Positions 20,355 to 31,473 of a stretch of 64,000 nucleotides of DNA are shown piece after piece. The DNA is taken from positions 372,001 to 436,000 of the forward strand of contig NBIV01000013.1 of assembly GCA_003194525.1 (NCBI GenBank), in the 5' to 3' direction. The translations under genes were made by a program, and so were the position numbers. The notes beneath the pieces were generated by a model. That model saw only the letters and a list, made by a program, of their open reading frames with translations, had not been told where the DNA came from and did not search any database. How positions within the stretch are numbered: the first letter of the stretch is position 1; every line of letters starts with the position of its first letter. Origin of the DNA: Gracilariopsis chorda (Eukaryota; Rhodophyta; Florideophyceae; Gracilariales; Gracilariaceae).

Positions 20355-21937
20355 CTTTTGCTCCATTCTACCATCATGTTCATACATCTCATCACTCATT
20401 CGTCCTCGTTTGTCCTTCATACGAGTGCTCCATTCGCGTATATCGCTGCGCTACTCCTCTCTTTTCGTCGTAACTCTGTAAAACCCTTCTTTCCGCGCCC
20501 TCTTTCATCCCGTGCTCCTTTTTCCAACTTCGTTTACCCCTTGCTTAGCTCATGCACACTCCACCCTTCGAACTCTACCTCGCCGAACTATTCTCAGTCC
20601 ATAACTCGCCATTTTCCTTCACGGCAATCCGTCCTGTGTTCTGTCTTTCAATGCACTTGAAGGTTACTGTCAACTCGGCACACACGAGCGTTTAGTCCGT
20701 ATTGCTCTCGATTCACTTTCACCAATCATGTTGGTTCAGCCACCATTTTCTCGCAACCTCAGTCCGTCGCCCCCCTCCCAAGGGCGCCTTCTCACCTAAC
20801 CACACCGCAGTCGACCCTGCGACGGAACAGTGCAACCCGGCAGAAGCCCACACCGCCTGCGCACATGTTCGCAGAAACGCAGTCTCCGCTCTCCTCATGT
20901 GCACTTTGGAGCATGCGCTGGCCGAGGGAGGACTCCTGCAATATGTGAATGAAGGGAGAACACGGCCCAGAGAATCTCTAGACTCGACGGCCAGCCTTAT
21001 CATGATGATCATGCTGCTCGCTGCGGCCATGAGCAATTGGCACCCTGGTAAATCCAAAGTCTGGCGGGACCACTTTGCATCTGTGCAGACGGAAGGCTAC
21101 CGCTGGTATCCTATAACCCTTTGAAGTTCACCAAAGGCAGAAGGCTACCTAATGGTACCAACGGTAGTCTACCAACGGTACACCTTGGGCATGAGGCGAA
21201 TCTACACGACGTAGCCGACGTAGGACCACGAACCAATCAGAAGGTTAGGCACAAACTTTGGTACATCGCAAAGCAACCCCTCTGAGCTCGATTTCTCCCA
21301 CGAAGCAGAAGGCACAAATTCACTGTACAGGTACAATAATTATAAATTGGTGTGTGTGTAATGGCACACATCGTGGTAGCGAACGGGTCATTCGGATGGA
21401 GGTTGCAGCTTTCACGTCTGCCTTGGTGCAAAGGGCAAAGGATATTCTTCTTGATCACCGAAGATCATCTTCACGCTGACCTCATTGTTAAAATGTCCAA
21501 ACTGGCAAGACTTATAGTGCTGTACACAGCCTCATTCGCCAGCATGTTGAGTGGAGCTCACCTTGTTCATATAACCGTGAAACCAGACATGGTGCGTTCA
21601 TTCATGTGCTTCTATTTTACGCTCGTCAAGCCCAACTACGCACTAACAGTCCGCCATCATGATCAAATTTAAGACTCTCAACGCTTCTGATACCACACAG
21701 GCACAAGAAACTGCGCCAGATGAGAACAATTCTGTGACAGCTAAAGCTGCAAGTTCAAAGCCATTGATTTCAATCGCCATACCGCAGACAACTCAAGAAT
21801 AAGCGGATTCAGTCTTGGCCAACTTAAGTTTACACGCAGTTTTTCATCTAAGCTTACTGATGCAATTGGTGCAAATATGCCATACAGGCAGCTGCTTTGA
21901 CCCAATCTGCATCAAGCTTGACCATGACTGGCACGAT
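20355..21937. other. Intergenic with a cluster of short repeats
   Basis: No gene is supported; a 140-codon frame at 20702-21124 has no recognisable domain. Around 21108-21184 several window-wide words cluster: TATAACCCTTT, AGAAGGCTACC (21139-21149) and TACCAACGGTA twice (21155-21165, 21170-21180). Confidence 0.5.
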
Positions 21938-24307
21938 TCATCGAATTGTGTCACGTAGCGATTGCAGACTTTCAAGGTACTCTTCTCCTCCGCTCACCTT
22001 GCTGTCTTCTCCGCCATTGGTTGCAGCCTCAACGACCATTCTCAACCGCCGCAAAGCCTCTCCCGTCTCACCCGCCTTCGCTTGATCCTCGATTGCTTTT
22101 GAACATTCGAACGTCATAGGTTCCGGAATAGATACTACCGAACCTCCAGAAACCTTTGCATGCGAGAGTACTACACCAATCTGCAATGCTCGTAGAGGAG
22201 AAATACTAACGTCGTCAGTGTCCAAGGTACTTATGAGCTCAGCACGGGACTTAGCCAGAACGTTTCGCTCACGCTTGTTGTCAAGAGGCCGACGTTCGGG
22301 AAGGTCAAGGACTATAAAGTTCGCATCATATAGATTCAAAAAGGTTTCAATTGTCCCAGTGTCCTTACTGCTTACGGTAGATATGAAATTCCTCAGTATG
22401 GATTGCAGCGTAGGGGGAAGCTTATCTACTACTCCGCGAAGTGTTTCAAGTTTTTCTCTCTTTGACGATAGCTTGGTCGCCCTTAAGAGCGATTCAAAGA
22501 CAACACCAGTTGATCGGGCGACAGAATGCATGATACGACATAAACAATCGATACAGTGTTGATCCACGACGTTTGCCTTGCTCAGAGCTACCATTTCTTC
22601 CTCTGGTAAACTTTCCGCAGACTTGTTGTACATTTCTATGCGTTCCATGGATGCTAATAACTCCCTCTCTGCATTCAACTTGGCGGTAGCCCGTTCGCGT
22701 TCCAGATTGACAATAGCTTCAGCTGCACGTGTGATGTACAACTCTCGCAGACCGTTTTCGCCAAACAGCGCTTCCACTAATACTTGGAGCAGCTCCTCCG
22801 AATCAGTAAAAGATTCAAGATAATCCGATTCAAATGCACTTGAGCATGATGGATTGGAAAAAACGAGTTCTATTGCTTCCTCTTGTGAAGGGATAGCTAC
22901 TGGGAAACGCACATTCATATCATCACCGCCCGACTTCAAAGTTTTGGAAACGGTATCGCCTTTTCCCCCGCCACCGCGGCGCTTTCCTTTTGATTTCGAC
23001 TTCTTACTTGATATATCTCCTTCTGGCTCTACTTGTTTTGTAGCACTATGGCTGACGACTACATCACACTTTTCTGCTATCAGTTTTGCTCGTTCTGCAG
23101 CTTTCTTAACGGAATCTTCGGTTATCGCATCTGATAATAACTTCGTGAGCTGGGGAGAAACAATATAACGCTCGCCGTAAACCACTGTTTCTTTCTTGGT
23201 AGATACGTTCTTGCTCGTCCGCGCTTTTCGTTTTGTTCGAGATGCTTTCGTATCGGTTTTAACTGAGGAATCACCTGTACCTTCCGCAGACACTCTTCTC
23301 ACAACTTCTGGAACATCAGATTCCGGGAACTCGATAGGTAGGGCGCTCCGTATATCCAACCAGCTTCCTTGCTGGAGCGCTTCTGAAGCAGATGTAGTAA
23401 TAGTTTCTAACAGAACTGAGCTCACAACGCATTCTTCCAGCACAACCCCACCAGAGAGGTTCTTCTGCACAAAATCCGGAATATCCTGAACATAAAACTT
23501 TCGAAGCTGGCTGAATCCTACAAATCCATTTGACGTATAAGCAGAAGACACTGCCGCTATGGTTGCGTTGACAAAAACTTCTGGAATGAAGACTGCTCTG
23601 GATGATCTTCCTTCAATGCTTCCAGCTACGTGGCCAAGTTCAAGCATCTCAGTTGCTATTTGATGTATTAAGGTTTGGGGTAACTCCCAAGTGCTTGCAA
23701 TGTCTGCTAGCGAAGTGGGAGCTGTAACGGCACGCAATAAACCCCTTGCAGCCGCCTCCTGTCGCGCTACTGATGAAGCAGACCTTATCACTCCAGACGC
23801 GGCATCATACTTGGATTGTATGATTGTACCTTCGTGCTTTTGAATTACTTCCCGAATGAGATCAACTGGCAGAGAATATCGAGTGGCTATAGCTCCCACA
23901 TCGTCAGTACCGCTTTCGGAAGACGCCAGACCATCATTCACTTCCTCTGCCAGTGAAGCCAAGTAATAGTCAGTGAGGAGCTCGCCTCTTACCAGACGAA
24001 CCGATTGATCTTCCTTGATCACATGCGGCATGGCATCTTCTACGTAGTTAAGAGCAACGTTTAGTGCATCTGGAATATCAATAATGTTAACTCGACCACC
24101 ACGGGCTAGCAGCTCGTCTTCAATCTCGACGATCAGATGCGCTGGAGTAAGGTATTCCTTGCCTGACCGTGTGAAAATGAGTTCTATTAACTTCAATGAC
24201 TGTAACTTCATTACCAGCTCAATGCAGTTTCTTTCGGATAGTCGCTGCGTAGTGGTTGTTTTCTGGGCAGCTTGAAGCTGTCTCTGAAGCTCAAAGATTT
24301 CGTCCAT
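21938..24307 (-). CDS. UFL1: UFL1, E3 UFM1-protein ligase 1
   Basis: A 789-residue single-exon protein (ATG at 24307), the usual UFL1 length. It opens with MDEIFELQRQLQAAQ and the winged-helix array typical of UFL1 (LIELIFTRSGKEYLTPAHLI, LLARGGRVNIIDIPDALNVA). The middle has a basic disordered segment (SSKKSKSKGKRRGGGGKGD), and the C-terminal half is helical. UFL1, with UFBP1 and CDK5RAP3, attaches the ubiquitin-like UFM1 to ribosomal protein uL24 and other targets at the ER surface for ribosome quality control and ER-phagy. No catalytic Cys is expected because it is a scaffold-type E3. Confidence 0.93.
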   Translation of the reverse strand: MDEIFELQRQLQAAQKTTTTQRLSERNCIELVMKLQSLKLIELIFTRSGKEYLTPAHLIVEIEDELLARGGRVNIIDIPDALNVALNYVEDAMPHVIKEDQSVRLVRGELLTDYYLASLAEEVNDGLASSESGTDDVGAIATRYSLPVDLIREVIQKHEGTIIQSKYDAASGVIRSASSVARQEAAARGLLRAVTAPTSLADIASTWELPQTLIHQIATEMLELGHVAGSIEGRSSRAVFIPEVFVNATIAAVSSAYTSNGFVGFSQLRKFYVQDIPDFVQKNLSGGVVLEECVVSSVLLETITTSASEALQQGSWLDIRSALPIEFPESDVPEVVRRVSAEGTGDSSVKTDTKASRTKRKARTSKNVSTKKETVVYGERYIVSPQLTKLLSDAITEDSVKKAAERAKLIAEKCDVVVSHSATKQVEPEGDISSKKSKSKGKRRGGGGKGDTVSKTLKSGGDDMNVRFPVAIPSQEEAIELVFSNPSCSSAFESDYLESFTDSEELLQVLVEALFGENGLRELYITRAAEAIVNLERERATAKLNAERELLASMERIEMYNKSAESLPEEEMVALSKANVVDQHCIDCLCRIMHSVARSTGVVFESLLRATKLSSKREKLETLRGVVDKLPPTLQSILRNFISTVSSKDTGTIETFLNLYDANFIVLDLPERRPLDNKRERNVLAKSRAELISTLDTDDVSISPLRALQIGVVLSHAKVSGGSVVSIPEPMTFECSKAIEDQAKAGETGEALRRLRMVVEAATNGGEDSKVSGGEEYLESLQSLRDTIR

Positions 24308-25060
24308 CGTTTAGAATTTGATCTTCGTATATGCCCCGTTCAGTTAGCACAGGGTATCAGCTCCGCTGATTATCAAAAGGCTCAGGTGAAAGGGGAGCAT
24401 GCGTTGGATGCTAAGAGGAAAGTCAAAGACGGTTTCATGCGCCGCGCATTGTTAAGAAGGCGCTTGTTACAAAGAAGGATCAGCTGTCAAAACACCAACG
24501 CCTCCTGTTCAGTAGGGGAACGAATGTGAACTGACAGCGGTGTTTCCGGTAGCAATCCTACCCTTGGAAACGTTAGATGCAACAGAGTGCTGCTTCACAT
24601 TCGCACACACGCGAAAACTTAAAAAGCCTATCACACGGAGCGATCGCAAAAAATGACTGCAGAATTCGTAAGATTTGTGTTGGTGTAGCCTTATAACCCT
24701 TTGTAAGGTTGGTTAACCATCTTTCCAAAGGATTAGCAGTAGCGCTAGCTAGCCCTCTTAACCCTTTAACCCGTTACCCTTCGCATTTCCAAGGACGTAA
24801 TGAAGGATCCTAAAGTACAGATTAAATCACAATTTTTGACTCCGCACCGTGATCTCCGTACCTACATGATGTTTTGTATCCTTCTACAGTACCAGACCTC
24901 CTCCTCTCGCTCTATCTAGTCGAAGCAGTCTGTACATACGCTGAGTTATCGCAATCTGGCACTGGGCTTGTATTCTCAGAGAAGCTCTCAGCAATCACGG
25001 TAATAATTCAAAACGCCGTACTGCGGGAGATCCCGGAAGAACCCCTTGAGGCGTCAAGGA
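24308..25060. other. Divergent region between UFL1 and the AT-hook gene
   Basis: It holds a dense set of the recurring words: TTATAACCCTTTGTAAGG near 24691 and TTAACCCTTTAACCCGTTACCC near 24759. No gene is supported. If the words are promoter elements, this shared promoter is the richest example. Confidence 0.5.
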
Positions 25061-27076
25061 ATGTTCATCCAAGAGCCGAAAATGGCATTCGTTTCTCCTT
25101 CACATTTTGTAACATGGAGGAGTTCGGATTCATTTGCCCCACGTCTGCATTACAAAGACTACCGTGGCCCTCCCCTCTGCACATCACGAAACACGAATAC
25201 TCACATATCATGTTGCGCCCCTCGCAAGCCGTCTCAACCGCGACGCGGCAGTGGTCGGCCAAAACCAGGAACTTTCAAGTCTGAGACTCTCCGAGATCCT
25301 GGCCAGATTGAGAAATCAACCCCGGGTGAGAGGTACAATGAACAGGGTGATGCACCTGTGGCTAGAAAACGCGGGCGTCCGAAAGGTTCGAAGAATCGTC
25401 AAAAATCCAGATCAACCACTAATCTCTTCACGAAGCAATCTAAGCTTGACAATGATTCCACGGAGGCGGTCGATAAAGGGGTGGAATCGTCCATCACCGG
25501 TAGGAAAAGGAAACCCGGCCGTCTGAAAGGAAGTAGAAACAAGTTTCCGGTCTCGGGCACCTTAGGCATTCCTGCCTCTGAATACCTAGAACCGGTTTCA
25601 GCTGAACCTCGAAATGAAGACTTGTCAACATCCGCAGGATCTCAAAACGGAAAGAAGTCTAGGCAGAAGTCCAGCGCGGAGCTAGAAGGTAATCCAACGA
25701 AGAAGGAAGTCGATGAGGGACCGGGTGTGGATCAGGCCCGAAAGCTGTTTCGGCGTGAGAGAACAGAAATGCTTGGACAGGAATCAACGGTTTCTGATTA
25801 TATCCTTCCAAAACGCAAACGAGGGCGCCCTGTTGGGTCTACCAACAAACAAAAAGCTTCAGATTTTCCATTAGATGAACTTTCTGACATGGAGTGGTCC
25901 TCTTTCGTTGCAGGAGATGAGCCAGACATTGATCTTGACTTCTTGGAGGACTTAATTAGAAAATGGCGTACCCAGAGTTTTCGGAAGCGCCCGAGAAAGG
26001 ACTGGCGCAAAGCATACTTGAAGGCTCCTAATGGATTACCAGACTCTGGTCCTGAGGATTACTTTTATGAACTGATGCCTATATTCAGCAAATTGGAGGC
26101 ACGACGAAATCGGAAACTGTCAGAACACGAAATTGAGATTAAACGTTTAGCTGCTGCTGCTTTTCAGCGTTTTGCAAGTACACATCGATCAAGTGGTAGG
26201 TTGGCGAATTTAAAGCCTTTCAAACTGAGGGAAGACGACAAGAAAACATGCAGTGACTGCGAAGGTACCGGGATGGTTACGTGTGAATACTGCGAAGGAG
26301 AAGGATTCGTAGACTTCGGCAAGAATGCTCATAAGTTTTATGAAGAATTTGAAGAAGGCACTATGTTGCTGCCCAAACACGTCATGGGTAATATATATCA
26401 CTGTCCGTACTGCGGTGGTTTGACTCGAGAACGGTGTGTTCCATGTCTGGGCTCTGGTGTCATTGAAGAAGCAAACTCCCGAAAACGAGGGGCTTCCAGG
26501 ACTCCTATCAACAACTTTGCTTGGGAAGAGTTTGACATTGAAGAGCTCATAGAACGGGAGAAAGATAGGGTAGAGATCGGGCTTGATGGTACTGTAGTCA
26601 TGCGAGCTAGGAAACGGAAATCAAGGAAAAAGAAAGGCGTTGCGGAGCATGGAAAACATGAAACAGATATGCGCGAGCGGAAAGCAAAAAGGCAAGCACA
26701 AAGAAGACTTGACTCTGGAGGCAGTGATCAAGACACGGAGGACGAAGGACTCAAATCTAACCTTACTCCAAAGAAATATTCCGACATCAGCAGAAACCAT
26801 GCACTTGCAGCAACCAGGGGTGTGATGGAAACTCCTGAAAGTATCAATAGTTCGAAGTATCGCCCCTTTCGGGCCACTGGGCGCACCACAGACTTTCTGA
26901 ACATAACGGATTATCAAGTGGGACAAGCCCTTCGCTCTCATGACCAGATCCCATTTTCTGGAAACATCAACGACGGTGAGGAGAGCACGAGCACCGGTCA
27001 GAGAACTTTCGACAAGGAATTAACGTCAAGCACCGATGACACGATGTTCGATGATCAGAACGAAAGTCCTGATTAA
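25061..27076 (+). CDS. AT-hook protein with a DnaJ-type cysteine-rich zinc finger
   Basis: About 670 residues from the ATG at 25061 or 25082. The N terminus (MAFVSPSHFVTWRSSDSFAP) could be a transit peptide. Three AT-hook DNA-binding cores follow: KRGRPKGSKN, PGRLKGSRNK (weaker) and KRGRPVGSTNK. After an acidic stretch and a helical segment comes a DnaJ-class zinc finger with four CxxC pairs: CSDCEGTGMVTCEYCEGEGF, then CPYCGGL and CVPCLGSG. There is no J domain. The tail is highly charged and disordered (RKRKSRKKKG). Plastid BSD2/HCF-type proteins use this finger as a chaperone; joining it to AT-hooks suggests a DNA-bound chaperone, perhaps in the nucleoid. Function is inferred from domains only. 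Confidence 0.8.
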   Translation: MFIQEPKMAFVSPSHFVTWRSSDSFAPRLHYKDYRGPPLCTSRNTNTHISCCAPRKPSQPRRGSGRPKPGTFKSETLRDPGQIEKSTPGERYNEQGDAPVARKRGRPKGSKNRQKSRSTTNLFTKQSKLDNDSTEAVDKGVESSITGRKRKPGRLKGSRNKFPVSGTLGIPASEYLEPVSAEPRNEDLSTSAGSQNGKKSRQKSSAELEGNPTKKEVDEGPGVDQARKLFRRERTEMLGQESTVSDYILPKRKRGRPVGSTNKQKASDFPLDELSDMEWSSFVAGDEPDIDLDFLEDLIRKWRTQSFRKRPRKDWRKAYLKAPNGLPDSGPEDYFYELMPIFSKLEARRNRKLSEHEIEIKRLAAAAFQRFASTHRSSGRLANLKPFKLREDDKKTCSDCEGTGMVTCEYCEGEGFVDFGKNAHKFYEEFEEGTMLLPKHVMGNIYHCPYCGGLTRERCVPCLGSGVIEEANSRKRGASRTPINNFAWEEFDIEELIEREKDRVEIGLDGTVVMRARKRKSRKKKGVAEHGKHETDMRERKAKRQAQRRLDSGGSDQDTEDEGLKSNLTPKKYSDISRNHALAATRGVMETPESINSSKYRPFRATGRTTDFLNITDYQVGQALRSHDQIPFSGNINDGEESTSTGQRTFDKELTSSTDDTMFDDQNESPD

Positions 27077-28025
27077 GAGCACAATCTGACAGGCACATGA
27101 TGAATGAGCCTGATGACCGTCTTCTCATCGTCTTATTAGAATTGTAGCCCGAATAACTTCATGTTGTGAGAAATATCATTTGCAGCGCTTCCATCACATA
27201 GACCAGCGTACATATAAAGGGTGGGTTCACTTTTGAACACCTGGTTTCCAGCTAGTATGGGCATGTATTGAAGCGTCCCCTCGATTACGCTACTTAAGCC
27301 CTGTATACACACTCAGTACACCTGATAATAGAATGGAGAACTACGAAAAGAGTAGTAGATGTTGTCCTACAATGGCGCCCGCTCCAGGAGGCATCAAGAT
27401 TTCACATAATACAGTACAATACAATACAAGGGAGAGGACAAAGACTGGAGTTCTTCTGCATTTCTATCTTCTCATGCCGCTTAGGCGCTGTTGTGGGAGC
27501 TTAGTGGGTTGGGTTACCCAGGAGTCAGCCTTGTACCGGGGGTATCGAAGGGGAACCTTTCCCCCTGTTACCCTGGTCACTGTGGTAAAGGGTTACCTCT
27601 TGGCACGAGAATTGAAAGACATGTCCTTCTTCCGGACAAAGAACCTCTTCAGCAATAGATTCTGTATATGCCAGAATATCTATCGATGCCGGGAGCTCAA
27701 CACGCAACACACAGTGCAAGGTATATATGTATCTCAGGGTTTTCACAATACCAAAAGCAAGAAGGGTACCGAACCTTCCAGTGGGCATCGTGGAGATCCC
27801 ATGTTTGAATGCCTTTCTGGAATGGCAAAATATCCTCAACACCCAGAGAGGTGTATGGAACGCTGTTCACGTAACGCGACTTGAGGTGCATGACAATGCC
27901 TTACGGGGAAGAGGAATCCTCTTAACTTGGATGGAGGGCTGGCGTTACTTTAGGATGCGAGAGGTCTTCTGCGAGTACTTCATTGTCGTAAGAAATGTGA
28001 TGGTAGATGCCTTATCTCCACCGCT
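27077..28025. other. Intergenic
   Basis: No convincing gene. A 183-codon plus frame (27333-27884) and overlapping minus frames have no recognisable domains. An AAAGGGTTA word occurs near 27583. Confidence 0.4.
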
Positions 28026-28896
28026 TCAAGCAATATTTGCAGTTCGAAGAACGCTGTTGAAATCGAATTTCTCACTCTGTTCGTTAAATGCAACAACCAT
28101 ATCGTAGTCTCTACCTCGACCAAGGTAGTAGCGTTTCAACAAGTTCACAAGCCTTTAGCATTTAAGAAGCATAACGCAGTCAGAATGGGGAATTTGTTAG
28201 GAGTTATGACATGACTTGTGCCGTCAAGGTGCAGATTCTTACCTTCGTGCTTCTTCTGTTGTCAGGACATTAACAACTTCGCCGCGCAACAAGGCCAATT
28301 GCTTTGTTTCAAGCATGTCATCGAACAAGGTTATTGTCATGTAGGGCTGAGCATTATTAGGGTTCTTCTTATAGTCTTCTAGGTATGTCATTAGGCAATG
28401 ATTTCCTTGAAACTGTACGATGAGTGTGAAGAATCCGTTTCCTCTATCCCAGCAACGGTTAGCTCGATGCTACCACGTGATTAGTATTTGATTCAACTTA
28501 CCGTGGCACAGGGAGAACAAAATGCTTACATCTCCCAGTTCTATGTTTAAACAGCGCATATTCTTCTGCGGACAGCACTTCTCCCACAGCCGACTTGTGA
28601 TCTTTATGATACTCATCCCAGATCTCTCGAACACGCATTGATCCGTGTTTCTCGAGCAGTTGAATCTTCACGATCTCTGATAGCTTTCTTGGACCAGGGT
28701 ATGAGAATCCACCTCGTGGAACTTCAGTCTCGTTTTGGGTAGAGAATACCCGGGCATTTCTCGTTTGCCTTGTTATACTGCCGAAAGCTTGGCGAGTCCT
28801 TTCCCCCATGTGCATTTCAGTCAAAGTCCTCGATGACCGCAGATGCCGCGATAGCCCTGCTCTTAGGAAACCACACAATGGCCTAAGAGATGACAT
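28026..28896 (-). CDS. ATPAF1: ATP11/ATPAF1, mitochondrial F1-ATPase assembly factor, three exons
   Basis: Exons 28896-28502, 28443-28243 and 28152-28026; introns of 58 bp (GTAAGT...GGATAG) and 90 bp (GTAAGA...TAAAG). The spliced product is 240 residues with no stop. The N terminus (MSSLRPLCGFLRAGLSRHLR) is a mitochondrial presequence. ATP11 blocks follow in order: KIQLLEKHGSMRVREIWDEY, VLSAEEYALFKHR, KHFVLPVPR, then FFTLIVQFQGNHCLMTYLED, PYMTITLFDDMLETKQLALL and, in exon 3, DYDMVVAFNEQSEKFDFNSV. Atp11 binds free F1 beta subunits in the matrix until they pair with alpha. Exon phases match exactly, which strongly supports the model. Confidence 0.95.
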
Positions 28897-29313
28897 TGCC
28901 CAGTGGTATTGGTGATAGACAGTACTTGTGGAAATTCGCAGTACAAGCCAGAACTCCTTTCCTAGAAGCTACCGGGGGTATGGCAGATCAATTATCATTA
29001 ACACTCCGTCGCCACCCCGGTGTCCAGAACGAACGACTGGAGCCTGAAAACATGTATCCAGCGTAGAAGGCTACAAAAAGGAAGTAATAAAAAGGAGTCA
29101 AAATGGGTCGCCTGGAGTCCGAAGATTTGAGGTTGTGATTCACAACTTGTGAAGGTACAGTATGACAGTATGATACTGTACATAGCTGCTAATCAGGGAA
29201 GGATTGCTAGTCCGCAGTAAACAGACGTCTCTCTCTCTTAGTCCTTAATCCGATTCGTCTGTCTGGCCAAGCAGATATCGGCGTTATACCATCCGCAAAG
29301 ATACTCATCGAAG
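28897..29313. other. Intergenic, divergent
   Basis: Between the ATPAF1 start and the next plus-strand gene. It contains AGAAGGCTAC at 29065-29074. Nothing else is recognised. Confidence 0.5.
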
Positions 29314-30564
29314 ATGACCCATAGAGTGGGCAATAATAACCGAAGCCGTGCAAACCCGCAGTGGCGCGCAGAAGCCAATAGACCATGGGAGACTCTACAG
29401 GGAGCGGCAAAAGATCCGCACGAAAGTGTGCTCATGGAGCTAGCGCACGAGATTCTCGACTTCAATATCCGAGTCCAGACCATCATCCAACCCTGCGCCT
29501 CGCTCGAAAACCCAGAATCTCTAGCAAGGTTTGTCAAAAGTGTCGCCAAGAATTCGAGTGCGCTTTCGGCAGCAAGAGATGTAGCACTTGGAAGCTTCGC
29601 CACATTTGCTGTGTTTATTACGATGCTTTGTAGCACAGATCCCAAACTATGCGCTACAGATCAGAATCCGTCGTCAGCTGCAACGGACAAAGCTGCTTTG
29701 CAAAATCTCAAGGTGAAACCCACGCCGCAAACAGCGTCAACAGCACGGATCGTTTCTGTTACACCAAAGGAAAACAACAGTCGTCTGCCAAAAAGAAACA
29801 CAACTAACAAAACTACCAGACAAACTCGCAAGGAGAATCCCAAGCCGCAGACAGCATCAACACCAAAGATCCCGTCTATCGTGTCAAAGGGAAGCAGCAG
29901 TCTTCCATCAAAACGACAGTTGAGGCCATCCGAAGTGTCTGAAATAGTCAAAACTTCATCCACTTCTGATTCAATCAAGGATCTTGATACGGAACCCTAC
30001 AGTGTTTCAAAGAAGGAGCTTCAGCACATGCATCGGAGATCCATAAGAGCCTGTGGATATGAAGAAAAGGGTTTTGCCCTTATCACTACTGATCCTTGTC
30101 TCCCGGCAATACGCAGCGCGAATTTCTTAGGCTCCCTCTTCTCAAAAGGAGGCATAAAAGACCCGCTGACTATCTTTGAAACTCCAGAAACTCACCAGTT
30201 TCTGGCCTTTGGACCACTTGTTTGTCTTCCGAAACTGCAGCGTGCCTATGAGAGTTCCAGAATGCGGCTTGTTCGCAAGCGTGGATTCCTGAATCTTCCT
30301 CGGTTATCTGTGAAGCCACTGAACGATCTGATGGAGGTATGCGCGGATAACGTTACGAAAATAGATCTCCTGCAGCTAGTTAAATGCTTGCGGGGAGAAA
30401 TAGACCGACTTGAAGCACAAGAGTTACGCTGGAGCCCGCGAAAGTATTTCTCTGAAGCACTACGCATCCATGAAAAGAAATGCTATGAGATTCTCCAAAG
30501 CTCATGCAGTGGGTATATTCTGGACCCGACATCTAATCCATCAGGAATCTGCGCAATAGAATGA
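29314..30564 (+). CDS. Hypothetical protein with an internal repeat
   Basis: A 416-residue single-exon frame from the ATG at 29314; no family recognised. The N-terminal third is helical, with a hydrophobic stretch (ALGSFATFAVFITMLC, about 90-105). The middle is low-complexity and basic and contains two related segments of about 30 residues: one around KPTPQTASTARIVSVTPKEN, the other around KPQTASTPKIPSIVSKG. The C-terminal 190 residues look folded, with FLAFGPLVCLPKLQRAYESS and LLQLVKCLRGEIDRLEAQEL. The length of the frame and the ordered C-terminal part support a real gene. Confidence 0.65.
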   Translation: MTHRVGNNNRSRANPQWRAEANRPWETLQGAAKDPHESVLMELAHEILDFNIRVQTIIQPCASLENPESLARFVKSVAKNSSALSAARDVALGSFATFAVFITMLCSTDPKLCATDQNPSSAATDKAALQNLKVKPTPQTASTARIVSVTPKENNSRLPKRNTTNKTTRQTRKENPKPQTASTPKIPSIVSKGSSSLPSKRQLRPSEVSEIVKTSSTSDSIKDLDTEPYSVSKKELQHMHRRSIRACGYEEKGFALITTDPCLPAIRSANFLGSLFSKGGIKDPLTIFETPETHQFLAFGPLVCLPKLQRAYESSRMRLVRKRGFLNLPRLSVKPLNDLMEVCADNVTKIDLLQLVKCLRGEIDRLEAQELRWSPRKYFSEALRIHEKKCYEILQSSCSGYILDPTSNPSGICAIE

Positions 30565-31473
30565 ACAAATCAATCTCCGCAGTTCATGCCATGACCAACC
30601 CGAAAGCAATGACAGGGATCGACGCCTAGCTAGAAGCGACCAAAAGCTAAACAGCAGAATCCGTTCCAAAAAGCAAGATCCTGCACGATGGCCATAGTTT
30701 CATATTGAACGTCTTGAAAGCAACGCAGGCCCTAAAGAAAACGAGCGGTTGGCGACTCACAACGACTCCCGAACTCTCGATAGAAAAGGAAACACAAGTA
30801 GAAGTTTACGCGAAATCGCAATATAGATACCTTTGGTAGTAAGGACGATCACGTGTTCGATCATACAAAACTTGCTTTTCAATCCGCGATGTACAATGCC
30901 ACACTGGAAAACATCATGCGCGCGATGAGGCTAGATGCTGACCCGGAACATGACTTCTCTCAAGCCGACTTGCTCAGTTTGATAGCTCGCGCGTCAGGGC
31001 GGTAGCGTCAGCTTGGTAGCCCTTCCCTGTGCCCGCAAGTGTCGGGCCGCAACGTTCTGTGCCCTTAACGACACAATCTATATTCACTGCACTTTCCGTT
31101 TTGCGTTTCCGTGTCTACGGAGAACGAGATGACGGTGAAGAGTTTTGGGGTCTTGGTTCGCCAAAAGCAGAGTACAGATTGTCCTTTCAATGATCGACAT
31201 GCACATTCGTGAGTTGGCCCTGTCTGAACACATCAGACGCCATTTCAAACCACTACCCAAACAGCTGAAACCGTAGTACCAAACCTTCGTAGGTAACAAA
31301 CAAAAGTATACATTCAGGCGACAGTTGTGGTTGGTATACTTTACTCTCCTCAGACAGGCTTGCTTTCTCGCTTCTCAATCTTACCAAGTTTCTCATCTTG
31401 GGCAGCGTATCGAAAGTTAGGCTATTTAATGCCGGGTTACTTTGAACACGATAATCGTTTCTGAACTGCACCC
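30565..31473. other. Intergenic; possible orphan terminal exon at about 30842-31005
   Basis: A plus frame ending at the TAG near 31003-31005 reads a coding-like tail (LAFQSAMYNATLENIMRAMR, then ADLLSLIARASGR) preceded by GTAGTAAG, a possible splice acceptor. I found no partner exon. The rest shows nothing. Confidence 0.3.

Noticed and set aside
27333-27884. 183-codon plus-strand frame as a gene
   Set aside because: No domain, biased by short repeats, with equally long frames on the other strand.
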